A stretch of DNA of 64,000 nt from Candidatus Melainabacteria bacterium (GTDB lineage Bacteria > Cyanobacteriota > Vampirovibrionia > Obscuribacterales > Obscuribacteraceae). The stretch's first letter is position 1. The number at the start of each line of letters is the position of its first letter. A program made the position numbers and the translations under genes. Where the stretch lies: the NCBI GenBank assembly GCA_003153555.1, contig PLZS01000086.1, forward strand, positions 1 through 64,000. Reading direction: 5' to 3'. The notes under the pieces are model-generated. The model was given only the letters and a program-made list of their open reading frames with translations, had not been told where the DNA came from and did no database searches. Below are positions 9,333-16,819 of this stretch, piece after piece.

Positions 9333-9479
9333 ATGACTAAAAAATTCCTTTTGTCTATAGCGTTGGCTGGTGTCATAGGCACCGGTGGTGGCAGTTTTAT
9401 GTATGGTGCTGAAAATACAAAGCAAGGATCACCAGAACCACAAGTTCTGGTTTCAGCGATATCTGGCGATAACATTTGA
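9333..9479 (+). CDS. Possible small secreted or membrane peptide
   Basis: A 48-codon frame from ATG 9333 encodes a signal-peptide-like MTKKFLLSIALAGVIGTGGG, followed by a short polar tail (AENTKQGSPEPQ). The glycine-rich hydrophobic segment could instead be a membrane helix. Only a weak AGGG lies upstream. It sits alone between the TonB_C gene and a degenerate region. The lysine-then-hydrophobic start is better than chance, but no family is recognised. Confidence 0.35.
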   Translation: MTKKFLLSIALAGVIGTGGGSFMYGAENTKQGSPEPQVLVSAISGDNI

Positions 9480-9539
9480 TGATGGTGTGGCAGGAGAGCG
9501 ACCGGGCAAAGGTCAACGGTTAGATTTCAGAATGTTCGC

Positions 9540-10056
9540 TTGAGTGTCCGTTGTAATGATGTGGTAGCGCCGCTGGTGCCGCCAGCGAAGCGTATTCCTT
9601 CCAGTCGTCGATTCGATCAGGCAGATGAGATGCTGGCTAAATTAGGAGATTGGGCTGCTCGAGTCGCAGGAAGACTTGTCATACGAGAACACGATCGACA
9701 GCGAGGACATATTTTCGATTCACGAGCAGCTTTTGGGTAAATCACTTCGCTCCTGCATCGCACAACATTCTTCAGAACAGACCGCGCTTGATCTCAATCG
9801 ATGTGGATTGAGCTTCTGGCGCAAACTCGAGCCGCGGCGCGTGGCAGTGACCGGCACTGGACTTGTAGGAGACTCTAATATGGGAACGCCATATTGGGCG
9901 TTGCTTGGTCAAGGTAAAACCAGAGAAAGTCTCGTGCGTTCGGAGGAGGATTATCGCTTTTCGATTAGCAGGCAGCTGGTAGCTCGCGCCGTCAGAGCAC
10001 TCACGGTAGGCGATCGCGGATGGAAGGGCGCGCCATGTGAGGGTCCGGTCGCGTAA
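9540..10056 (+). pseudogene. Degenerate coding remnant of unknown family
   Basis: Two overlapping frames look like pieces of one gene. The frame from 9540 contains RRFDQADEMLAKLGDWA and ends at 9740. The other, open from 9646 with a possible TTG start at 9676, reads ENTIDSEDIFSIHEQLLGKS through FWRKLEPRRVAVTGTG to EEDYRFSISRQLVARAVRA and stops at 10056. The switch near 9655 would be a single frameshift. I do not recognise the family. Neither piece has a good ribosome site. An intact short gene starting at 9676 cannot be excluded. Confidence 0.35.
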
Positions 10057-10199
10057 AGAAGGCGGAAAACACTTATGTATTTGCCACCAGGATCCAAGCA
10101 TCAGAAGGCGCAACGGGCCGGAAAGCTCAAGGAATTACTGAGAGTGTTTTGAAGAAACTCAGCATTCTTTGATTCTGCGCACAGCGCAAATCTCTGCCG

Positions 10200-12110
10200 T
10201 CATTCAGAGATCATTTCAAGGTAATTGCGGCGGTCATTTGCAAGCCGTTGCTCACGCTCAGCAATTTTTTTGTTAATGTCAGCAACCTGTGCTTCCGTTT
10301 CATCCGCCTGAGCAATTCTGTTAGTGCGCCGCAGAAGCTTCGCTAACTCTGTCTTGATGTTCGCCTCTGTTTCAGAAGGACTCGGTTCGGCCGGGCGAAA
10401 GTCTCTGTCAAATTTTTCTTGAAAGTGCCGGTCCATTTCAAGTGCTCTCATGAAGTAGTTCTCTGCTTCGTCGTAGCGTTCCAAGTGAGTGAGGAACTGT
10501 GCGTAGTGAAAGCAAGCCATTCCGACCGGAAGGTATTCTTTCCCCTCGTATAGCTCGCTAAGTTCTTCTGCTACAGAAATTGCTTGCAGGTGTGTGTCAG
10601 CGGCAATGTCATGCTTGTCTTGCAATTGCTGAATATCTGCCAGCTGTGAAAGCAACGCAGAGCGGGCACCGACCTCATTGACTGCGTCTCCCAGTTTCGC
10701 AAGTGCATTCTCAAGCGAACGGCATGCCCTGTCAAAATCGCCTGCTTTGCTTGCGTCAGCTGCATCTATCCGAAGTTTTGCAATCTCCATACCAGGACCA
10801 ATTACTTTGTTTAGTCTCGACTGTTGTGACTCCATAAACTTCTTAATTTCTGGAGACGAGGCTTGCTCAATCATTTTCGACTGCCGTTCTTGGAGCCTCT
10901 TTAGACGCGCTTCTGTTTGCTCAATACGTTTTTGGGGATCTATTTCAGCGTTTTCTGAAATGCGATTGAGCATAGATTGTGTGTCTTTCTCTGAGTCTAT
11001 CGATAGCTGACGCATGTGCTCTGGCAGCAGGGACAAGCGAAGTGCAGTGGCTTCTTCTTTCAATCTGTGGTGGTTTTCATATTCTTTTCGTACAAGATAA
11101 ACCTGCGCCAGTCCGTCGATCATGCGGTGCTTGTACAACTGAAGATGCTCACAATTCATCAATCTTCGCAGTCCGTGTTTGTAGACGATCTCAGCTTCGA
11201 TGTCTTTCTCACTCTCCGAGCAGGCGGAACCAAGATTCAAGAGGTCATTCATCTCATTTTCTTCGAACGTTCTTTGGGTTTTCAGATGTAGCTCCAGCAT
11301 TTTCCTACGCCATCGGGATATCGGAAAGTCGTTTGGATTGATGCACTGGCGTGCAATTTCCATCTCGATTGTTGCGGAAGTTATTTTGTATGACGCCAAT
11401 ATCTCTGCCGGTAACGAAGGCAGCGATTCTGCTTGTAGTCGAGCGGATTCCCATAACATAACCGCTGTAAGCAATTCTGGATCCAATGGCTGCATCAGTG
11501 TGCGCCAGGACAATTGGCTTGGTGGCTCCGTTCCGTTAGATTCACAGAATCGGCAGCATTCAGCAGTAGTTAAGATAAATTCTTGGCAGAAATTGCATCG
11601 GTTACCGACAGATTGTTCCGTCAATCGTCGTTCGGCTTCGTTGATGATAATCGCAGGTGTCATCTCAAGAAGGAGCAACCGCGGCTCTTTGCACAAGTGT
11701 TGTAAGTCTTCTCCACATGCTTGCAAGTGAAGCAAGATGTCTTGAAGTAGACCAGCTAGTCTAGGTTCCGGTGGAAGCTCGTCGCAAATACTTGCAGCTC
11801 GACGGAGGGATTTTCGTGCTGAGTAGCTAACGTCGGACTCATTGAGGGCATGTGCAGCAGCAATGTCCGCCTGCCGAAAACGTTCTTGCAGCCCAGGCGC
11901 GCACCTCAAGACCAGATCATCAAAGTCTGGCAGCCAGCATGCCGCACCATCAATTATCGTTGCAGGTTCTACTTTCCTTTCTTTGCATAGGAATTTACTT
12001 GCGATATGCTTGTGGCAGAATCGGCACCATGAGGACTGTCTGCGGATGTTCGCACCGCATTGCCCGCACCATTGGTGAGTGGCTTCCGAAAATTCGAATT
12101 GCATGGACAC
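10200..12110 (-). CDS. Zinc-ribbon and TPR repeat protein
   Basis: A 636-residue protein begins with a four-cysteine zinc ribbon (WCGQCGANIRRQSSWCRFCH, residues ~14-33) and has a second four-cysteine knuckle near residues 170-190 (CNFCQEF ... CCRFCESNG). The C-terminal half, roughly residues 280-600, is TPR-like with a central coiled coil rich in Glu, Lys and Gln (RIEQTEARLKRLQERQSKMI). The last TPR, MACFHYAQFLTHLERYDEAE, is typical of TPR_12. No signal peptide, so it is cytoplasmic. The cysteine ribbons probably bind structural zinc and may contact nucleic acid or protein. No known system is recognised. Confidence 0.8.
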   Translation of the reverse strand: MSMQFEFSEATHQWCGQCGANIRRQSSWCRFCHKHIASKFLCKERKVEPATIIDGAACWLPDFDDLVLRCAPGLQERFRQADIAAAHALNESDVSYSARKSLRRAASICDELPPEPRLAGLLQDILLHLQACGEDLQHLCKEPRLLLLEMTPAIIINEAERRLTEQSVGNRCNFCQEFILTTAECCRFCESNGTEPPSQLSWRTLMQPLDPELLTAVMLWESARLQAESLPSLPAEILASYKITSATIEMEIARQCINPNDFPISRWRRKMLELHLKTQRTFEENEMNDLLNLGSACSESEKDIEAEIVYKHGLRRLMNCEHLQLYKHRMIDGLAQVYLVRKEYENHHRLKEEATALRLSLLPEHMRQLSIDSEKDTQSMLNRISENAEIDPQKRIEQTEARLKRLQERQSKMIEQASSPEIKKFMESQQSRLNKVIGPGMEIAKLRIDAADASKAGDFDRACRSLENALAKLGDAVNEVGARSALLSQLADIQQLQDKHDIAADTHLQAISVAEELSELYEGKEYLPVGMACFHYAQFLTHLERYDEAENYFMRALEMDRHFQEKFDRDFRPAEPSPSETEANIKTELAKLLRRTNRIAQADETEAQVADINKKIAEREQRLANDRRNYLEMISE

Positions 12111-12315
12111 TCCTTTTGGCGAGCCAACACCTTATTCCACGACCCCTACCTTGCGAACCATTGTCCATGCGGTCACACCGTCAAATGGTGGATGGGTCGA
12201 CGATGACTTTGAAAAGTCGTCATATTACGGTGCTAATCTGGAACGACTTAAGTCCATTAAACGCAAATACGATCCGAACAACGTGTTCAACTTTGCGCAA
12301 AGCATAAGAGGCTGA
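12079..12315 (+). pseudogene. C-terminal remnant of a berberine-bridge FAD oxidase
   Basis: The 3' half of this frame, DDFEKSSYYGANLERLKSIK followed by RKYDPNNVFNFAQSI, is the signature of the BBE domain that closes FAD-linked oxidoreductases of the BBE/GlcD-like group. Nothing of the ~400-residue FAD-binding part is present; the upstream sequence overlaps the start of the zinc-ribbon gene on the other strand. It is therefore a relic about 45-75 codons long, lying between two minus-strand TPR genes. Confidence 0.7.
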
Positions 12316-12323
12316 CGACTTTT

Positions 12324-13520
12324 CTACATTCCCACAAAGGGAAGCACGCGTAGCTCTTCCAGACGTTTGTGCACGTCAACGTGCATCACGAAATATACAG
12401 CTTCGTCTTCAGCGGCATCCAGAGCGTAAAAGCGACGCGGATCTTTCTTCTTTTCCAGTCTTAGATTGTAAAATTCCACAAGATTCTCGATTCCATGGTA
12501 GGTGAACATACCTTCTTCACCATCTGTAGTGGCAATGCTCATTGGTGTAAAGAGCGTGCCATCCCATGAGAGGATTTTGTAAACTGTTTCTTCTCCTAAA
12601 CGGGCAGAGAGATCCGCCAGAATGGCATTTCCCTCAACAATAGTTCTTGGCTCCGCATAAACTAATAGATCAGCAGCGCCCGTACTGGGAACTTCCTCAT
12701 AATATTTGCGCAACACCTCTAATAATATCCAGTCACCACTATCTTCATCGTCTGCATCGCACAGTTTCAGCAAGCGCTTACTGATGTCTGGAGTCAGTCC
12801 AGTAGCGAAACCTTCTTTTTGTAGTAGCTCCAGAGCCTTTTCAAAGGACGGAGGATAAACTATATGCGACAGCCCAAGCACAGCTTCAACTCTCTTTTGC
12901 AGTCTCTCTTTCTGCGCTCCTTTTGCTAACTGTGCGCATTGAAGCATGGCGCTTCTCAAAGTACTTATCCGTTGCTGGCGTTCATTCTCGGGTAAATCTT
13001 CTACTAACCCGTAAAGCTCCAACGCCTTTTCCAGCGCATCGACTGCCGCAGTAAAGTTTTTCAGTCTCTGCAAAGTGCGTCCAAATTGGTGCTGGCAATC
13101 TGCATATCCAAGCTCAAGCCCTGCGAGATCGTCTGCCTTTGCGAAGTGATTCACCGCCAGCTTGAAACAGCGCATGGCTTCTTCGTCTCGTCCACGACCG
13201 GTCTCATTGGCCGCACTTTTCGAGTAGGCCATAGCGTATAAAACATCTGGACAATCCAGATCCATTGCCATGATGCGCAAGGCTTGCTCAAACTTAGCTT
13301 GGGCAAGATCGAAATCGCCGAACAACGATTGTTTTTCACCAAAGGCAATTGCTTCAATAAGTAAGAAGCCCATTAAGTCCCCATGCTGTTCGCCAAATGC
13401 GACAGCCTCGCGCCACGTATCTTCAGCATTTTCTACCCGCGATTGATCATATAACTTACGCGTGCGTGCGAAGAGTTCGGAAAGTTTGTCCTTATCAGAC
13501 TTGTTAAATCCAAACGGCAT
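12324..13520 (-). CDS. Cytoplasmic TPR protein with C-terminal alpha/beta domain
   Basis: A 398-residue protein without signal peptide. Residues ~10-180 form TPR units (SELFARTRKLYDQSRVENAE, FGDFDLAQAKFEQALRIMA, KNFTAAVDALEKALELYG). The C-terminal ~150 residues lose the repeat pattern and look alpha/beta (ILSWDGTLFTPMSIATTDGE, then YHGIENLVEFYNLRLEKKKD), possibly a separate sensory or binding domain. No family was recognised for it. It follows a short spacer after a relic gene and is transcribed away from 13625-15034, on the same strand. Confidence 0.75.
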   Translation of the reverse strand: MPFGFNKSDKDKLSELFARTRKLYDQSRVENAEDTWREAVAFGEQHGDLMGFLLIEAIAFGEKQSLFGDFDLAQAKFEQALRIMAMDLDCPDVLYAMAYSKSAANETGRGRDEEAMRCFKLAVNHFAKADDLAGLELGYADCQHQFGRTLQRLKNFTAAVDALEKALELYGLVEDLPENERQQRISTLRSAMLQCAQLAKGAQKERLQKRVEAVLGLSHIVYPPSFEKALELLQKEGFATGLTPDISKRLLKLCDADDEDSGDWILLEVLRKYYEEVPSTGAADLLVYAEPRTIVEGNAILADLSARLGEETVYKILSWDGTLFTPMSIATTDGEEGMFTYHGIENLVEFYNLRLEKKKDPRRFYALDAAEDEAVYFVMHVDVHKRLEELRVLPFVGM

Positions 13521-13624
13521 TATTCAATCCATTGGAGTGGAATGAATAGCCTATCATGGCTTGTTTGAGATCGTGTCTAGTGGGACTTGCTGGCGCGTCG
13601 CGCTCGAACGAAGAAGTCGAACAA

Positions 13625-14377
13625 CTAAAATCGCGGAAGCTCTTCTTCAAATCGGAACCAGCCTAAATGTAAGCGCAAGGCAATGTTGTCTGTCGTCAAA
13701 GCGAGCACAAAAAGAGTTGTGCCGATTAGCCGATGATACGGCAAAAACAGCGTGAAGCGCGGCTCTAGCAAATGAACTATGCTCAAGATGAAGAACGCAA
13801 TAAACGCAATCAGAAAACCAAACGAATTTACGAAGCAACATTTGCATTGGAGGATTCGTTCCAGATTGTCATGCGCAGTCTGGTTGTAATAAGAAATCAT
13901 TCTTGCGATGTGCATCTTCAAAGCGTCTGGGTATGATTCGCCTAATTGTGTTTCGTAAATGTCGTAGTGATCCGGTTTGAAAAACGTATCCAAATGGGGC
14001 CGGAAAAAGGTTCCAGTTCGGACAACTTTCAAACCGCGATAAAAGAGCTTGGCAAGGAACGCACCGGCGACAGCTAGCAGAAAAATTAGAGACTCTCGCA
14101 ATGGAGTATCTTGCACATTGGCAGCGCTGATCACGCCCGTGATGCCAATAATTATGGTCAATCCGACCTTGGCAAATTGCATGAGTCCGAACGCGCGCTG
14201 TTCGATTATTTCGCTTTTCTTGAGCTCTTCACTGTAAGTGAATGAAGCGACGTCCTTAGCAAGTTGTAGTGTGCGTTCGTCAGTCGATGGCAAATGAGTC
14301 AGTATTTGCGACATCATCTCTGGGTTGCGGCGCTGGACTTCGGTTAAAAATGTGTCGGTCTGTGGCGATGAATCCAT
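13625..14377 (-). CDS. Membrane protein of unknown function
   Basis: The chosen start is ATG 14377, which has AGGT about 8 nt upstream; a longer frame to 14470 adds only a basic stretch that overlaps the region behind the upstream gene. The protein is about 250 residues with roughly four hydrophobic segments in two pairs: VGLTIIIGITGVISAANV and LIFLLAVAGAFLAKLFYRG near the middle, then FGFLIAFIAFFILSIVHLL and LIGTTLFVLALTTDNIALRL at the end. A soluble ~80-residue part lies between the pairs. It sits directly after another small membrane protein gene (14489-15034) and may form an operon with it. Confidence 0.7.
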   Translation of the reverse strand: MDSSPQTDTFLTEVQRRNPEMMSQILTHLPSTDERTLQLAKDVASFTYSEELKKSEIIEQRAFGLMQFAKVGLTIIIGITGVISAANVQDTPLRESLIFLLAVAGAFLAKLFYRGLKVVRTGTFFRPHLDTFFKPDHYDIYETQLGESYPDALKMHIARMISYYNQTAHDNLERILQCKCCFVNSFGFLIAFIAFFILSIVHLLEPRFTLFLPYHRLIGTTLFVLALTTDNIALRLHLGWFRFEEELPRF

Positions 14378-14488
14378 GAAATACCTGCTAAGTTCAAATT
14401 TTTGCAACGCGTAAGTGAGTGATGCTGCTAGTTTTCTGCGCTGGAACTTTCTCCGCTTGGTGTGCTCCAAGCCTCGATAGTGTCAGTT

Positions 14489-15034
14489 CTAATTCATCCA
14501 CGGCCAATGAAAGTCCCAGGGGACGTAGCAAATCAAGGCACAGAAGGCTGCCGCCGTCGCGAGCAGCCACATAAAAGCAACAGCACGGATGTCCTGTATC
14601 GTGACGCCAAAGACACTCTCTTTGGCGCGCCATCGCAATGCAGCTCGAATCAACAAGAGCAACGCAATTGCCATCCCGCTGAAGGCACTGCCAGCATAAA
14701 CAGCTTGGTCGTTGGGCAAAGTCCAAGATACATAGAGGCTCTCTGGCTTATGAGTCAGAAATGTGCCAGCGACTGAAATTACGATAGGAGGAATTATTGA
14801 TGCCAGAATTAAAGTAAGAGTGAATACGCGCTTACTTGGCCGCAATGCGGATTTGCTCTCAGTTTGTATGTTGGTATCCATGGCGAAGGGTCCGTTGCTC
14901 TGCGAGAGGGGAAGATCATTGAGGTCTTGCTCCATTTTGACCATGCAAACTTCGGGTGTATAGGTTAACCGGACTTGCTTAAATAGTTGTAATGATTGAG
15001 GTGCTGCCATGGCACAGACGGAGAGTTTTTTCAT
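14489..15034 (-). CDS. Small multi-pass membrane protein
   Basis: About 180 residues with a hydrophilic N-terminal ~80 and then three to four transmembrane helices (VFTLTLILASIIPPIVISVA, AGSAFSGMAIALLLLIRAAL, AVAFMWLLATAAAFCALICY). No motif identifies a family. The start is uncertain: ATG 15034 is used, but the frame is open to 15088 and internal ATGs at 15010, 14944 and 14881 are possible; none has a clear Shine-Dalgarno. It is followed on the same strand by the membrane protein at 13625-14377. Confidence 0.6.
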   Translation of the reverse strand: MKKLSVCAMAAPQSLQLFKQVRLTYTPEVCMVKMEQDLNDLPLSQSNGPFAMDTNIQTESKSALRPSKRVFTLTLILASIIPPIVISVAGTFLTHKPESLYVSWTLPNDQAVYAGSAFSGMAIALLLLIRAALRWRAKESVFGVTIQDIRAVAFMWLLATAAAFCALICYVPWDFHWPWMN

Positions 15035-15283
15035 CCGATCATTGAAACAAGCAATAGTGATGTTCGCACCAAATCCAGTGCGGTACACGCTTTTGAGCAG
15101 AGTGGGTCAGACAAGACGAGTAATCAATGTGAGCTTGACACCACAGCAACACTTGAGACATGTAAACTATATAGCTAGACGAGAAGTCGATAGAGTGAAC
15201 CTGGCCCGACGTATGAGTCTGGTCTATGGAAATCAATTCTTCGCTTACAACTTGAGCACCGGCGCGACTGAACGGATTAGCCT

Positions 15284-16819
15284 ATGAAAACTATGTCCTC
15301 AAGAATTTCGCTGCCTGGGCTCTCTGCTCCGCCCAGTCGCAAAGATATAGAAGAGCTGTTCATGAGCGCCAAAGCTCAAACCAACGTTGAAGTTGAACTG
15401 ATTTGGTCTCGACAATCAGGCGTAGGTGAATTTCATCTGGTCGCCAAATGTCCAAAAATGCTAACTGAAGGGCCAATGACTCGAACGTTATGGCAGGGCG
15501 AACCAGTTTGGGAGTTGTTCGAAAATGATGGCGAACATCTCAAGCATGTTTGGCGCTACGAAACCTCTGAGCTGGATTTTATTCTTGATGTGGTAAACGT
15601 GGTTCAGAACATTAAGCACGTGAAGAGCCCAGCATCAAAGGCAGGGAAGCCCGCGACAGGTGGGCGGAAAGCCGTTGGTGCGAAACCAGGGTCTTTCGAA
15701 GGGGACTTTTCCTGGTGCCCACTGCCAATCCTCTTGCAACAAATTGAACAAAAACGTTTGACAGGATCGTTGGAGATTCTTGGGAGTGGAGGGCAAGGCA
15801 CCGTTAGTTTCGCAGATGGACAGCCGGTTGACGCGAGAGTAAAGGAGATCAGAGGAGATGGTGCGCTTCTTGAGATGTTTCTATGGCTTTCCGGTACATA
15901 CTCCTTTCAGCCTGGGAAGATCAGTGAAGAATGCACTCTGAAAAACCCAGTCGAAATGACGACTATGGAAGGTATGACCTTAGTTGATCAAAAGAAACGA
16001 TTAGAAAACGCGGGACTTTCTATGACCGCGGTGCTGGCAAAAGTTGGTAGCATCGCCAATGAGTCGCACCTGCAATTGATGCTTTCTAAAGCTGTCAGCA
16101 TTCCGTGGGAAAAGCAGAGAGATGTTTTTTATCGTATCTCTGATGAGATTTCTCTAGCCGATCTTTTGCGAGACTGCCCGATGGCTGAGCACGAGTGGAT
16201 CCCGATTTTCTACAATTTTGCTTTATGTGGTGTAATTGAAATTTTACCCAGTGGAACCTCACAATCGCCGCTGTTGTTTCTTGGAGAGAAGAAGCAAGAC
16301 GTTGACCAAGTCTATCGACAGCTGCTTGATGCCGAAGGTCAAATGTGCAAATACGAGACTTTACTGCTTGAATTGCAAAAGGAATATTATCGATATAAGC
16401 ACTACAACTGGCCGCTATCAATAATAATTTTCCAGTTGCGCTACGTCGACAAGAACTCAACCGAACAAGCTGTTTTACCGGCAAATTCGATAGCCACTGC
16501 TGTCTCTCGTATCAATATGGTAAAGCGCCATTTAGATTTGCTGGCTCACTTCGAGGACCGTGACTACGCGTTGTTGTTGCCCAATACTTCAGGTCCATCA
16601 GCAGCCTTTGTCGCTAATCGTGTTTATCAAGCAATAGTCGGCGCGCCGCTAGCTCCGAAAATTGATCGACAAACGCTTTCTACTGCGTTTGGAATAAGCT
16701 CATTGCAGCCCGACTTCTCGAGTGTGGAGCAGCTGCTCATGGTGGCCAAGCTGTCAATGAATCAAGCCCAAGGGAAAAATTATCCGATCGTCTTGGCGCG
16801 TCCGAGCAGGAGCACCTAA
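15284..16819 (+). CDS. DUF4388 (PATAN) protein with degenerate GGDEF-like domain
   Basis: A 511-residue cytoplasmic protein. Residues ~136-215 form a DUF4388 domain (GSFEGDFSWCPLPILLQQIE, then GTVSFADGQPVDARVKEIRG), a module common in cyanobacterial and myxobacterial response regulators. The C-terminal ~150 residues follow the nucleotide-cyclase fold pattern (YYRYKHYNWPLSIIIFQLRY, HFEDRDYALLLPNTSGPSAA, FSSVEQLLMVAKLSMNQAQG), but no GG(D/E)EF signature is present. It is therefore likely a binding or pseudo-enzyme domain. The next gene starts within its stop codon (TAATG), so the two are translationally coupled. A paralog with the same layout lies at 58011-59483. A role in signalling to a surface machine is inference. 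Confidence 0.8.
   Translation: MKTMSSRISLPGLSAPPSRKDIEELFMSAKAQTNVEVELIWSRQSGVGEFHLVAKCPKMLTEGPMTRTLWQGEPVWELFENDGEHLKHVWRYETSELDFILDVVNVVQNIKHVKSPASKAGKPATGGRKAVGAKPGSFEGDFSWCPLPILLQQIEQKRLTGSLEILGSGGQGTVSFADGQPVDARVKEIRGDGALLEMFLWLSGTYSFQPGKISEECTLKNPVEMTTMEGMTLVDQKKRLENAGLSMTAVLAKVGSIANESHLQLMLSKAVSIPWEKQRDVFYRISDEISLADLLRDCPMAEHEWIPIFYNFALCGVIEILPSGTSQSPLLFLGEKKQDVDQVYRQLLDAEGQMCKYETLLLELQKEYYRYKHYNWPLSIIIFQLRYVDKNSTEQAVLPANSIATAVSRINMVKRHLDLLAHFEDRDYALLLPNTSGPSAAFVANRVYQAIVGAPLAPKIDRQTLSTAFGISSLQPDFSSVEQLLMVAKLSMNQAQGKNYPIVLARPSRST

Noticed and set aside
12187..12225. Hairpin GATGACTTT/AAAGTCGTC near the BBE relic as a terminator
   Set aside because: It lies within the relic coding text, ahead of its stop, with a short irregular stem and no T-run.
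15039..15287. Small frames on both strands before the DUF4388 gene
   Set aside because: They overlap each other, have no recognisable motif, and sit in the expected promoter region.
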